DNA of 64,000 nucleotides from Rebecca billardiae RCC1528 (taxonomy: Eukaryota; Haptophyta), in assembly GCA_965240325.2 (NCBI GenBank), contig OZ251237.1:496001-560000 (forward strand), in the 5' to 3' direction. Both the position numbers and the translations under genes were made by a program. The first letter of the stretch is position 1, and each line of letters opens with the position of its first letter. Shown one piece after another: positions 9,582 to 20,952 of this stretch. The notes beneath the pieces were generated by a model that saw nothing but the letters and a program-made list of their open reading frames with translations, was not told where the DNA came from and searched no databases.

Positions 9582-11213
9582 CTACCAGCCGTACGTACAT
9601 CCCCGCCCACTATTCGGATGGTAGCCCGCGGTCGGCGGCGGCGAGCCGCCGATGATTGTCCCGCCGGTCGCTGTGACATCCTTCCACTTACGCCAGGTGA
9701 AGCGCAGGCCGATGACCGACTGGAAGTCGGTGAACAGGACGAGCTGGTGCGGGCTCTCGGCGAGCGTCGTGGCGGGAGAGAAGATCTCGGCGTAGTTGTC
9801 CGACGCGTTGCCGTTCAGCGGAGCGATCGAGAAGAAGGGCCAGCCGGGGGCGAGCGGCAAGCTCGCGTGAGATGCGAGCTCGAGCTCGTACCGGCCGCGC
9901 AGCCAGCGGCCCAGGCGGTCCTCGGCGAAGAGGTCGATGACGGCAGCATCGTACGCGGTGGCATCGACCTGGACCGATGCGCGCTCGGCTGCGTGCAAGC
10001 CTCGGCAGTGCGCGACGACGCGCGTGAGCAGCCGATCGAAGATCGCCGCCTGCTGCTGCTGGCGGACGCGAATGTGCATCGGCTCCCGCCACAGGAACTC
10101 ACGGTACCGCGCGACGAGGTTGTGCACAGCCTCCGCCGGCGGGCGGTACAGCTTCGCGCCGTGCTCGATGGCGACGATGGTGACGTGGCGATACACCTTA
10201 CTGCCGGCGAGGCAGCCCGCGACACGGCGCTCGGACTCGACGCACGCCGCAACCAGATCGGCGTCCGCGGCGATGCCAATCTCATCGCGCCCTGCGCGGC
10301 GCGCGCGGGCACGCGCGCAGGACGCGCGTCAACACGGGCGGCGGGGGGGAGCGGGCACGGCGCGCGCGCAGCGGGATCCGATCGTACCGAGATCGAGCAC
10401 GTGCTCGTCCGCCTCCCCGAGCAAGCACGGCCGCAGCGGGTAGCCGCGCTGCTGCCCGTCCTCCGCAGCCCCTGTCGTCGTCGGCAGCACGATGCCGCCG
10501 TCCGGCTGCTTCCAGGCCTTCAGGCCGACACCGAACTCGAATGGCATGCGGGCGGTCGGGAGCTGCGCGATGACCTCCTCGGGTGGCTCGGTCAGATTCA
10601 TGTTCGCCACATGCAGCACGTTGCGCTTGGCCTTGAACGGCTGCGGCTCGGACTCGCCCTGCCTGGCATCACAGACGACGGGGCGGACGACGACACGCGG
10701 TGTTGGCGCGCCGCGGGTATGCGCGCGCAGGGAGGGATCGCGGGCGGGGCGGCGCACCTCGGGCGCTTGAACGCGGTCCATGCATTCACGAAGAAGTCCA
10801 GTGCGCCCCCGCGCGCGATGAACTCCGCAAGGTTCTTCCACACCATCACCTTGCCATGCACCGTCTCGACCTCGATCTCCTCCTCCTTCCAGTTGCCGAC
10901 GTGCTCGTAGACCTCCGCAGGGTGGTAGTCTGCGGTGCGCGTCTTGCCAGGCAAGTCCTCCACGAAGTAGAACCACTTTACCATGAGGGTCACTGACCCC
11001 GCGACGACTTCTTGACGACGCGGCGCACCTGCGCGAGCCCGGCGCGCTCCGAAGGCCTGCCGTTCTTCTGCAGCCACTGCACGACGACATGGTCTCCGAT
11101 TCCGATATTGATGCCGCGCCAGATGACGCCGACATTCCGCAATCGTCCTCCCCGCGTGGCGGCGGTGACGAGCTCCGGCGCGGTGGCCGGCGGGAGCTCC
11201 CCGCTCCGTCCAT
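9582..11213 (-). CDS. BAH-domain protein, multi-exon, with frame breaks
   Basis: Read on the minus strand, a BAH (bromo-adjacent homology) domain is recognisable. Its N-terminal part is IGDHVVVQWLQKNGRP to AQVRRVVKKSS (about 11005-11140), followed by VKWFYFVEDLPGKT, HPAEVYEHVGNWKEEEIEVE and VHGKVMVWKNLAEF. BAH domains mediate chromatin or nucleosome interactions. Two introns fit exactly: 10663-10757 (95 nt) and 10292-10387 (96 nt), both GT-AG and in phase. The remaining 300 residues (for example VIAQLPTARMPFEFGVGLKA and LFTDFQSVIGLRFTWRKWKD) match nothing I know. The two halves of the BAH domain lie in different frames, with the break at a GGGG run near 10997-11003. A second break at a GGGG run near 11200-11205 separates the only nearby ATG (11213) from the domain. 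It is either a decaying gene or has two homopolymer errors. The start is uncertain. Confidence 0.6.
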
Positions 11214-11833
11214 GACTTCGACAAACCGCGAGGGGCCGTTCGACCGGCGCTCAGCCGGAACGGAGCGACTCAACCAGGCTCGGCGGTTGCTCAAAAACCT
11301 ATTCATGCCCTCCACCGCCCCTGGTGCAGGCCGGGCGTTGATTGGCCGTCGGTTGCTAGTGCAGTTTTAAGAAAATCTCGTGGAACGTGGCCGGAAAAGG
11401 CACCCGCACATCTTTGAGGTGCGTTGGCCGTGGCCGGGACTCAGGAGCAAGTGCTCCAAAAAAAAAGCTCATCATTTTTTGATCGCCTAATAAGGTGCAC
11501 TTACGCAGCCCGCGCCAATAATCGTCAGCTGGGAATAAGCGTGCGAATGTCCGAATCTCAGACCGCGTATGGCGTATGCGCCGAAGCCGCCGGAGATCGA
11601 TGCGCAAGCTCCGCCAGCAATAACGGCGGGGTTTGATCAAAATATGCGCGAGTGGATGACCCGCCCTTCCCGTTCCCGCGTGGGAGTCTTGGCGTCGGGA
11701 CTCGCCGGGTCCGGGACTCGCGCCCGGGGGAGGCTCGTCTAACTAGTAGCGTATATAATGATCGCGATGATGATTGATCCGATGACGAATTATTCGCGGA
11801 TGACGGACGACCGGGACTTATAATAATAATATG

Positions 11834-11923
<90 letters not shown>

Positions 11924-12128
11924 GTCCGACCGGCGCGGTCGTCCGGAGTGAGTAAGCTAGTGGTACAGACGGCTGTGAACATGCCGCATGCACTGCTGTG
12001 CTGATAATGATTCATCGCAGTCGGGATGGATGGCCGATGGGCACCTGATCGAGCGTGCAGCCCGAGAGCCGAGAGCCGATCCGCCGCCATGGCCCCACGC
12101 CAGCGACCATTCAGTCAACTCCCGGCAT
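11214..12128. other. intergenic region with TA microsatellite, no gene seen
   Basis: AT-richer DNA (about 11350-11830) includes short A and T runs and an ATAATAATATG lead-in to the TA microsatellite. No reading frame resembles a known protein. It lies between the 5' side of the BAH gene and the 3' end of the SAPS gene. Confidence 0.5.
11835..11921. repeat. TA dinucleotide microsatellite, about 43 units
   Basis: An alternating TA tract of about 87 bp, ending at TTCGTCCGACC. It is independent of the tract at 8247-8346; the flanks are unrelated. Confidence 0.95.
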
Positions 12129-12933
12129 TCATGATGGGCTGCCGCTCGCAGGTTGCGCAGCTTCGTCCTGCTCTGCTGCAGAGGGCTGCGCGGGTTCCGC
12201 ACCGTCGCCGGCTAGTTCGAGCTCGGCGGCGGCATCGGCCGCCACAGCGCCACCACCATCGCCCTCGCCGGCGCCGCCAGCACTAGCGCCGCCCTCGGCG
12301 CCCCCAGGCGCGGGCGACGCCGCCGCCTCATCGGCCGCTGCCTGAGGCGACGCCTCGGCGTCGTCGCCATCGTCCGAGAAGACGCCGCTCGCCAAGCCTC
12401 CGGGCGAGGCGTCGGCGGCCGTATCGTCGAGCGTCGCAGGCGATGGCGAGGTGTCCATGCGCTCGCCCGGGCTGTCGGCGAAGGCGTCGAACGCTGCGCC
12501 GATCGGCGAGGGCTCAGCCGGCGTCGGCTCGGCAGCGTCTGCTGGCGGCGACGGCGTCACGACGGCGAACGCCGCTGGTGCGCCCGCCGTGCGCGGTGGC
12601 GAGTCGAACGCGCCCGTGCCGCTGTCGCCGAAGGCGTCGAAAACGGGCGGCGCCGGCTGCGCCGGCGGCACCTGCGTGCCATCTGCGGGCTGCAGGTCGT
12701 CGAAGTTCGCTTCGAACGCGGCGAACATGGAGCCCGCTGCACCCGTCGCATCGCCGCCGCCACCGCCGCCGCCGCCGCTTCCGGCTGCCGAGTCCGGGCT
12801 GGGGCTCGAGCCTGCGCTGTCGAAGTCGCCAAAGACGGCGTCAAAGGTGCCCGCTGGCTTCGCGTCCGAGCCGCCGTTCGTCTCCGCCGCGGCGTTCGCG
12901 CGCGAGTCGTCCGCCCCGCGCAGCGACGCGAAG

Positions 12934-12964
<31 letters not shown>

Positions 12965-15694
12965 GCCCGCCGCCGCCGCCGAAGAAGTCCCGCTGTCGGC
13001 TGCCGAAGCGGTCGCCGCCGCCGCCGCTCGGCGAGAGCTGCTCCTCCTCCTCCTCGAGCTCGTGCTCCCACGAGTCGGTGCGCTCGCGCGCGGCCTCGTC
13101 GTCCTGCGCGTGCGCGTGCGCGGGGCGTGGCGGCGGTGCGCGCCCCGCGCTGAGCGCGCGACAGCCGAGGCCGTGCGGCCGGCGTGTCGGGGCGCCCTCC
13201 TCGCACGAGCGCGAGCTCGCGCGACGAGCGATCGCGCGCGCCCGGCTCTCGCGCGCCCTCACCTGCTCTCTCGAAATGGCGCTCAGCCCTCCGTCCAGCT
13301 CGTGCAAAAAGCCCTTCTGCTCCATGTACTCGCCGAAGCGGCGCTCGACCTCTTCGCTCACCGCCTGCGGGGTCTGCCCCTCGCGGCCGCCCCCGCCCTC
13401 GCCGTCCTCGTCGTCAAAGCCCGAGCGCGCCGCACCCTGCCGCTCGTGGTGCCTCGCGAGCGCGGCGGCCATTGTGTCCAGGTCGAGCTCCTTGTTGCTG
13501 AACAGCTCGTCCTCGTCCGAGTCGTCCAGCTCAGAGCCGCGCGTCGGCGCCTGCGCGCGATGGGCGTGGCGCGGCCGCGCGCGCGCGCGGCGCGTGAGCC
13601 GCGCTGCGCGCCGCCGCTCGCGCGCGCGCGCGCGCGCGCAGGACCCCACCACCGGCCCGCCCACGAGCGCCCGCTCGCGCCGCGGCGCAGGCGGCGCGCC
13701 GCCCGCCACGACAGCGCGCGCGCGCGCGCGGCCGAGGCGGCGGCTCCCCCGCTCGCACCTGGCCGCCCAGCGTCTTGCGCTCGTTCACGTTTGCGCTGGC
13801 GAGCTCGCCCTGTACAAACGCATGCCACTCCTCCTCCCCGGCCAGCGCGGCCTTCACCTCCTCGTCGCGCTCGGCGCAGGCGCACAGCGCGTTCGCCATC
13901 GCGAGCACGTGCCCCATCCACGGCGCGCGCCGCTTCGGCGCGCCCGAGCCCGGCGACAGGCCGTCCAGATCGGAGTTGGTCGCGGCGAGGTCGGCTGCGC
14001 GCGGCTCGGCGAGCGCCGCGAGCCGCGCGCCGAGCTTTGTCTCGCGTACTGCCGCCATCCGCAGCTCGGCCGACGCCTCCTCGGCCAGCGAGCTCGTGAC
14101 GAGATACGTCACCTGCGCGTGCAGCAGGTTGTTGTTGGGATATCGCTCGAGCGCGTCCAGCGCGATGTCCAGAACTCGGCACTGCGCGAGCGCGGCCTGC
14201 GCCTCCGCGCCGCAGACGGGCAGCAGCCGCGCGAGCATTGTGTACAGCTGCAGCCGCGCCGAGCCGACCGGCATCAGCACGAGGCAGTCCGGGATGCCGG
14301 TGTCTCGCAGGAACGGCGCGAGGTGAGGGGCGAGCACCTGCGCGCGCCGGGCGGTGGTGGCGCGCGCGGTGGGCGCGGGAGCAGCCGCGGACGGGCGGGG
14401 CGGCGCGCGAGCTCAGTCAGCGCCGCACGCGCACGCACGCACGCACACGGCGCGCGCGCCGCAGCGCTCCACGCGCCGCCGGGCGGGCTGGGCTCCTCCT
14501 CCGCGCGCGCGCGCGCGCGCACGGAGGAGGCGCGCGCGCGCACGCGCACGCCGCGCGCGCGCTCGCCTGCTCGTGGTTCATCATCGACACGAAGCCCTCG
14601 ACCTGCGCGCACACCGCGCTGAGCAGCGGCTCGAGCTGCTCGTCTTTCCTCGCGGCGTGCGACTCGGCGGCGGCCGAGGCACGCTCGGTCGCGTGCATGC
14701 GGAGCAGCTCGGTCAGCATCGCCATCGCCGCCGTGCGCGCCGACTGCTCGCGCGCGTCGAGCGCGACCTCGACCACGGTCCGCACGAGCGGCGGGTGCGC
14801 CACCAGCTCCGCCCAGCCGTACGAGCTGACCAGGTGAGAGAAGAGCGCGGTGGAGAGGGAGTGCACCTCGGCGGAGGAGGAGTCGCGCACGGTGGCGAGG
14901 AGCAGGCAGCCCAGCTCCGCCGCGTCGAGCCAGTGCTCCGCCTTCTCGCCCTCCTCCTCGTCGCCGGAGCCGAGGTTGCCCGTGCGCACCGCGTCGCGCA
15001 GTCCGCCGAGGAGCATCGGCGGTGGCGGCGGCCCGGCGGTGAGCGTGTCGATCGGCGTGGTGAGCGTGACGAGGAGGTCGGCGATGGACTGCATGTGCAT
15101 GTGCTGCAGCAGCATCTTGAGGAACGCCATGCGCCCGCCGAACATCGCCTCCGTGTCCAGGATCTCGAGCAGCTGCTCCGGGCTGCGCTTGAACAGCGCG
15201 CTCACCACTTTGGAGTAGTACCCGCACAGGACGGGGTTGAGCGAGGTGCTCTGCGCGGTGAAGGACAGGAGGCGGCGGAGGAGCGGGCGGCACTCCTCCG
15301 AGACCATCGCGTCGTGCAGCTGCGGCACCTCGCAGCTCAGCAGCTCGCTCGACACATAGGGGAACCTGCGCGCGCGGCCGCGCGCCGCGCGCGCGCGCTC
15401 AGCCCGAGTGTCGCGCAGCGGCGGTGCGGGCGCGGCGCGGGGGCGCGCGGGCACGTACGTATAGCACCGGTCGTGCGAGTCCTCGCTCGACGGCTCCACC
15501 ACCACGTACTCAAACAGCCGCTCGAGCACCTCCGGCTTGCACAGGTACTGCAGCAGGCGCGAGTTGAGCGCTTTGCACTCCTGCAGGAGCTCGTCGTCGG
15601 CGAGCAGCTCGTGCAGCTCGAAGCTCTCCTTGTCGAGGATCGTGTCGATCGTCGACGTCATCGCGCCGCCCCCATGGAACGTCCAGAAGGCCAT
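12129..15694 (-). CDS. SAPS-domain protein: regulatory subunit of PP6/Sit4-type phosphatase
   Basis: Five exons join in frame to 958 residues: 15459-15694, 14567-15365, 13759-14337, 13263-13550 and 12129-13103. The protein begins MAFWTFHGGGAMTSTID and carries the SAPS hallmarks LLADDELLQECKALNSRLLQ, LERLFEYVVVEPS, FPYVSSELLSCEVPQL, LNPVLCGYYSKVVSALFKRS and, in exon 3, ERYPNNNLLHAQV. Family members bind and direct the catalytic subunit of PP6 (Sit4 in yeast). The C-terminal third is acidic and Gly/Pro/Ala-rich with repeated Phe-Asp peptides (FDAVFGDFDS, FDAFGDSG), probably disordered. Three introns are GT-AG (15366-15458, 13551-13758, 13104-13262). Intron 14338-14566 fits best as GC-AG (CAG then GCGAGC). 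Introns are dominated by CG-alternating tracts. Family assignment is secure; exon borders are predictions. Confidence 0.88.
14495..14530. repeat. near-perfect palindrome around an alternating CG tract, inside an intron
   Basis: Arms CCTCCTCCG (14495-14503) and CGGAGGAGG (14522-14530) flank about 18 bp of alternating CG. It lies inside the predicted GC-AG intron of the SAPS gene. Alternating CG of this length is prone to Z-DNA, and the arms add a stem. Confidence 0.8.
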
Positions 15695-16169
15695 GGCCTT
15701 CTGCGCAGCTCCGCAGGCGTCGCCCTCCCTGCTTCCTGCGGCGGGTGCCGCGCAGCAGTGTCGAAGATCCAAGCCGCCCGGACCGGCGCCGCACCCGAGA
15801 GTCGCGTTCAACGACTCGCAGCGCGGCGGCACAGCGCGATGATTTTCCGCCGGCGAAATACACGCGCGCCGCCCCGAAAAGTCGTGCAAGCTGTGAAAAA
15901 CTGAAAATCGGCCCGCGACCGTAGCAGCGTCCTTTTCGTCCTAAAATTCCCGCGCGTTTTAACAGTCGCGACCGTGAGACGGAGCACTCTGAAGTGACAA
16001 TGATGTTGACGATCGAGCTCGAGCGCGCGGAGGCCGGTAGCAGTCTCGGCTGTGCTCGAACTCTCCCAACGTCTCCTGAAACGCATCGTGTGCTGAGTTC
16101 GGTTCGTAACATACCGTCGTTGTTAGACTTGTGCGTTTGACTGTTGCCATGGGCGGCAGGGCACCCGGC
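15695..16169. other. intergenic, no gene seen
   Basis: Upstream region of the SAPS gene and downstream region of PAM18, both on the minus strand. It is moderately GC-rich with several short AT patches (around 15890-15970). No open frame with recognisable content and no repeat noted. Confidence 0.5.
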
Positions 16170-16765
16170 TCAGAACGCGGACGAGCGTTTGCTCCGCGTC
16201 GAGAGCGTATCGAGCGCCTCGTTGATTTTGGACGCGATGAAGGGCGAGCCGCCCTTGTCCGGGTGGTTGAGAAGCATCATCTTGCGGTGCGCCTCCTTGA
16301 GGTCGCCCTTCACCGCGCTCTCCCTGCGGTGCGGCGTGTGTGGGGCGAGGGTGATGCGTGAGAGGCGCGCGCCCTCGTGCGCGGGGCCGCGCGCGCTCTC
16401 GGCGCGCGCGCTCTCGGCGAGGGTGATGCGTGATAGGCGCGCGCCCTCGTGCGCGGGGCCGCGCGCGCTCTCGGCGCGCGCGCTCTCGGCGCGCGTGCTC
16501 TCGGCGCGCACTTGATGCCCAGGATGGCTGCCGCCTCGCGTCGGGTCATCTGCTTCTCAAAGCCGCCGGGGTTCGCACCGCTCAAGCGGTTGAGGGTGTC
16601 GGCGTACATCTTATTGAACGCCGCGCCCGCCGCCTGGAAGTGCGGCGCGGCGCCACTCATGTTGGGCATGTTGGGCGCCTTCACGTGCTGCCCGACATGC
16701 AGCAGGCCCTTCAGCGCCATCGCGCCGGCCGCAACACCGCATCCGACGAAGAAGGGTGTTGCCAT
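16170..16765 (-). CDS. PAM18: PAM18/TIM14: J-protein of the mitochondrial import motor
   Basis: Two exons, 16512-16765 and 16170-16323, give 135 residues, the normal size of the family (DNAJC19/TIM14). A hydrophobic N-terminus ([20 protein letters not shown]) is followed by the family-specific [18 protein letters not shown] and a J-domain with the HPD triad at about residues 105-107 ([18 protein letters not shown]), then KINEALDTL. The protein sits in the inner mitochondrial membrane and stimulates matrix Hsp70 during protein import. The 188-nt intron splits the domain exactly after ILGI(K). The intron is almost entirely a 72-bp tandem repeat and contains no in-frame stop, so an unspliced reading would hide the J-domain. 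It is divergent from the CPSF3 gene. Confidence 0.95.
16347..16490. repeat. 72-bp tandem repeat, two copies, filling the PAM18 intron
   Basis: Copies at 16347-16418 and 16419-16490 are nearly identical (GAGGGTGATGCGTGA start; one visible difference, GAGAGG against GATAGG). They are followed by a shorter partial copy reaching the donor site at 16511. Together they occupy about three quarters of the intron 16324-16511. Confidence 0.9.
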
Positions 16766-17084
16766 CGTCTCGTCACAGGGCCCCGGAGGAGCGGCGAGCC
16801 ACGGAGAAGGGAGCTGGTGTGCTGTTCCGTGCGCGGGCGCGCGACACGCGCTCGCGGCTGCACCCTCGGGGAGCTTGGGCGCTTCCAGACGGCGGTGCAC
16901 CGCGTGTCAGGCGGCTGTGCTGATGCGGGTGCCAGTGAGCGACGAACCGGCGTCCGGACTTCCTGCGCCCGTCGCCCCGCTGGGATGGCTGCCGCGCGCG
17001 TCGCATGCGCTGCTTGATCACACCTTCCTCGCAAAGGGACCCCGTCGAGAAGGCGCACGCGCTCGAGTGGCGGGCGGCGGCGCG
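16766..17084. promoter_or_regulatory. head-to-head intergenic region of PAM18 and CPSF3
   Basis: These 319 bp lie between the two start codons. No TATA-like element is evident, and a bidirectional promoter is inferred from layout. The CPSF3 frame stays open leftwards through this region, but without any protein similarity. Confidence 0.4.
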
Positions 17085-19651
17085 ATGGCGGACAACCTGG
17101 AGATCACGCCGCTCGGCGCGGGCTGCGAGGTCGGCCGCTCGTGCGTGATCGCGCGCTTCAAGGGCTCGACGATCATGTTTGACTGCGGCGTGCACCCGGC
17201 GTTCTCCGGCCTGGCCGCGCTGCCGTACTTTGACGAGTTCGACCTCTCCGAGGTGCAGCTCCTGCTCGTGACGCACTTCCACCTCGACCACTGCGGCGCC
17301 GTCCCGTACCTCACCGAGAAGACCAACTTCAACGGGCGCGTCTTCATGACGCACGCGACCAAGGCGATCTTTCGGATCATCCTGACCGACTACGTGCGCG
17401 TGAGCATGGGCGAGGACAGGCTGTACGACGAGAAGGACCTGATGCGCTGCATGGAGAGGATCGAGCTCGTCGACTACCACCAGGTCGTGCAGCACCTCGG
17501 CATCAAGTTCTGGGCGCTGAACGCCGGGCACGTGCTCGGCGCCGCGATGTTCATGATCGAGACCGCGGGCGTGCGCACGCTGTACACCGGCGACTTCTCG
17601 TGCGAGGAGGACCGGCACCTGAAGGGCGCCGAGGTGCCCGCGGAGCTGCCGCACGTGCTCGTCGTCGAGTCCACCTACGGCGTCCAGCGCCACGGCCCGG
17701 CCGACGTGCGCGAGGCGCGCTTCACTTCGTTTGTGCACAAGGTCGTGGCGCGCGGAGGCCGCTGCCTCATCCCCGTCTTCGCACTCGGCCGCGCGCAGGA
17801 GCTGCTGCTCATCCTCGGTGCGCGCGCGGGGGGGGCGGCGAGGAGAGGCCGTGCTCGCGTCGCTACGCTACGCGCGCCGCCCGCGCGCCGCCCCGCTCTG
17901 CTGCCGCCCGCTCGTTGCTGACCGCCGCGTCCGCAGCGCGCCTTCGCGCGCGCGCGCTGCGCCTCGCCCGCGCGCCTGCCCGCCTGCGCAGACGAGTATT
18001 GGAAAGCGCATCCGGAGCTGCACTCCGTCCCGGTGTACTACGCGTCGTCGCTCGCGACGAAGTGCATGAAGGTCTACCTCGCGTACATCAACATGATGAA
18101 CGACCACATCCGCAAGCAGCACGATATCTCCAACCCGTGGAGATTTACCCACGTGACCGAGCTCAAGCACATGGGCTCGTTCGACGACTCGCAGCCGGTG
18201 GTCGTGATGGCCTCGCCCGGCATGCTGCAGGTGCGCGAGCGATCCGGCGATGGCGGCTGGGGCCGCGCGCGCGCGCGCTCGCGCGCCCGGCAGCGGCGAG
18301 GGGGAGGGGGTGTGCCCCGCGTGCCTGCGCTGCAGAGGGGTCATGCCGGGGGTCGGGCGCCGCGCACCGCGGCGCCCGCCCGCCGTCCTTGGCATTGTTG
18401 CGCGCGTGTGTGTGCGGGTCCTCCGCGCCGCCGCGCGTCGCCCCGACGCTCGGCACGCCACAGCGTCTGTGAGCACCATAGTACATGGGCACCTCGCCGC
18501 GCGCGAGATCCAGTGGTGCCCATGCCTCCAGTAGGCCCCGACACCCGCACGCGCGCGCAGCGCGCCCGTCGCCGCGGCTCCGGTGGCGGCGCTGAGACGC
18601 ACGCCGCCCTCGCGCCCGCGCCGTGCCTCCGCCCGTCCGCGCGCAGAGCGGGCTCTCGCGCGAGCTCTTCGAGCGCTGGTGCGCAGACAAGCGCAACGGG
18701 CTGATGATGCCGGGGTACACCGTCGCCGGCACGCTGGGCAACCACGTCATGTCCGAGCCCACCGAGATCACCACGCAGGCGGGCGACGTCGTCCCGGTCA
18801 ACCTCTCGATCGAGTACATCTCCTTCTCCGCACACTCGGACTACACGCAGACGTCGGGGTTCATCGAGGCGACGCGGCCTCGGCACGTGGTGCTGGTGCA
18901 CGGCTCGGAGGAGGAGATGCGCCGGCTGCGCGGCGCGCTCACCCAGCAGTTTGGCCGGGACCAGGACGGCCGCGGCGCGCTCGAGGTACTCACGCCGCGT
19001 AACTGCCAGATGGTTCAGATCGCCTTCCACGCGCAGCGCGTCGCGCGCGCGGTCGGCGCGGTCGCCAAGCAGCGGCGCGCGGACGGCGCGCCGGTCGAGG
19101 GCCTGCTCGTCCGCCGCGACTTTGGGTACCAGCTGCTCGCCGACGGCGACCTCGCTGAGCACACGGAGCTGACCACCGTCTCGATCGTGCAGCGGCCCAC
19201 GCTGCCCTTCCACGGCAGCCACGCTGCGCTGCGCGCGGCGCTCGCGCAGATCTTCAGCGTCGCCGACGCGGCGGACAAGGCGGCGGCCGCCGACGGCGCG
19301 GACGGCACGCCGGCCGACGCGGCGCGCCCGGACGAGCTGCGCGTGTGCGTCGGCGAGGCCGTCACCCTCGTCGCGAGCGAGTCGCAGCAGAGCGTGCAGC
19401 TCGAGTGGTCGAGCGGCACGGCCAACGACATGATCGCGGACGCGGTCGCCTCGCTCGTGCTCCGGCTCGAGTCGGAGGCAGTGCTGGCGCAGCAGGGCGC
19501 GATGCCGTCGGCGCCGCTGGCGGCGAGCACGGCCGCGCTCGACGGTAACGGCGCCGCTACCGACGTCGCGATGGTCAAGGCTGAGCCGGGCGCTGAGGCG
19601 GCGGGCGCAGCAGGCGCGGCTGGGACGAAGCGGCAACGGTTCGAGTCGTGA
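17085..19651 (+). CDS. CPSF3: CPSF73: pre-mRNA 3'-end endonuclease, metallo-beta-lactamase/beta-CASP
   Basis: Three exons (17085-17817, 17992-18230, 18647-19651) join to 658 residues. This is the nuclease of the cleavage and polyadenylation complex. It begins [19 protein letters not shown] and has the zinc-binding HFHLDH at residues 64-69, the later motifs [14 protein letters not shown] and VVESTYG, and the beta-CASP region [15 protein letters not shown] joined to [19 protein letters not shown] and [19 protein letters not shown]. It closes the active site with [14 protein letters not shown] and HVVLVHG. Both junctions reproduce the family sequence exactly, which supports the splice sites (introns of 174 and 416 nt, GTGCGC to GCAG). 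The C-terminal 150 residues are Ala-rich with a terminal KRQRFES. Start chosen at the first family-consistent Met. Confidence 0.96.
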
Positions 19652-19899
19652 CGATGATGATAGCAGCTTAGCACTAGATCTATCATAGTTATTACGTATC
19701 CGTATTCTGTATTCACTCTCTAGCTCTCTCTCTCGTCACCGAGATGAGTCGTCTCTTTCGTCTCTCTCTCTCACTCTCATCACCGCATCAGACTCTGCTC
19801 ATCCGTCTCTCTCTCGCACGACTCTCTCGGCGCAACTCTCTCCGTCCATCTCTCCCTCCGCACGCGCCTCCAGGTGAAAAGGGCGCGCGCGTGGCGCCG

Positions 19900-20952
19900 T
19901 CAGACCATTGTCCGTCCCGTCTGCGTTGCGACGTGCGCCTCCTGAACCACCGCCGGCAGCACAGCAAGCCACAGCTGCGCATGCTCCACGTCCGGCGCCC
20001 GCACCTCCAGCACGACTGTACCGCCCGCCCGCTCCACGACGGAGAAGGTCAGGTGCGGCTGCGTGCTGTACGAGCCGCCCGGCATGACGGCGGCCACGTC
20101 GGTGAGCGCGAGCTTGTTACCGAAGCGCGGCGGCCCACCGCGCAACGACTTCACGCGCGCCCAGCAGAGGTACTGCTGATCCGGCGTGAGCCACACGTGC
20201 GCGGTGGACGAGCGTCCGCCTCGACGCACGTCGTGCGTGATCATGCGCGAGCCGGACACTAGGCTGTCGACTGGGTACGCCTTGTCGGCGGTGGCAGCGT
20301 ACGCGCCCCCGGCTGACAGGTCTTGGCCCTGCTGCGGCGGCGGTGGGGGAGGTCTGCGCGGCGAGGAGCCCCGCCCTTGCTGCTCTGGCTGCGGCGACGG
20401 CTGCTGCTGCTGCTGCGGCTGCTGCTGCGGCTGCTGCGGGTAGTACTGCTGCTGCTGCTGGTACTCAAAGTACCGCTGGGCATGCAGCCGCCGGTTCGTC
20501 GTGCAGAAGACCCACACGAAATAGCACGCTGCAACGATCATCAGAAGCTGTGGGGGAGGCGCACCGATGCACGCGCGTCATCAGCAGTTGTGAGCAGTTG
20601 TGCGCAGCAAGGGTGACGCGCCTTGGGCAAGTGGGCGCCTTCGCTGGGCGCACCTCTCCAAGCGCCCGGACGAAGAAGTGCATGCTCCACGCCAGTTGGC
20701 GCTGAGGGGGCGCACGCGGCGCGCGCACACACGGGGGACGTGGTGAGCGCGCGCAGGCGAGTGGGCGAGTGCGCGCGCAGCGACATGCGCGCAGGTCCTT
20801 GAGCGTGCGCGCACCATCAGAAAAGTGCCGCCGATGAGCAACAGCAGGATGGCCATGCAGTATTGTCGCCATGCAAGCTCACGCTGCGCCCGATCGGCGG
20901 CGCGAAGGGCAGGCATGTCAATGAGCTCACAAAACTTCCCATCCCTTCCCAT
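19900..20952 (-). CDS. single-pass membrane protein with Gln-rich linker and PH-like domain
   Basis: Two exons (20815-20952 and 19900-20547) give 261 residues. The intron of 267 nt lies inside the membrane segment: exon 1 ends MAILLLLIGGTFLM and exon 2 starts LLMIVAACYFVWVF, together making one long hydrophobic span. A Gln/Pro-rich linker with QQQQQYYPQQ follows, then a domain that looks like a pleckstrin-homology fold: AHVWLTPDQQYLCWARVK, FGNKLALTDVAAVMPG, LTFSVVERAGGTVVLEVRA and a final helix HAQLWLAVLPAVVQ. PH domains bind phosphoinositides or proteins, so a membrane-contact or cortex role is possible but not shown. It converges with CPSF3 across 248 bp of CT-rich DNA. Confidence 0.7.

Noticed and set aside
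10954-11040. A very short intron (53 nt or less) to explain the BAH frame shift
   Set aside because: Shorter than every other intron modelled here, and it would delete the conserved AQVRRVVKKSS to TLMVKW part of the domain; a one-base break in a G run fits better.
12451-14622. 723-residue plus-strand frame
   Set aside because: Antisense to the acidic C-terminus and introns of the SAPS gene; Ser/Ala/Arg-rich with no domain.
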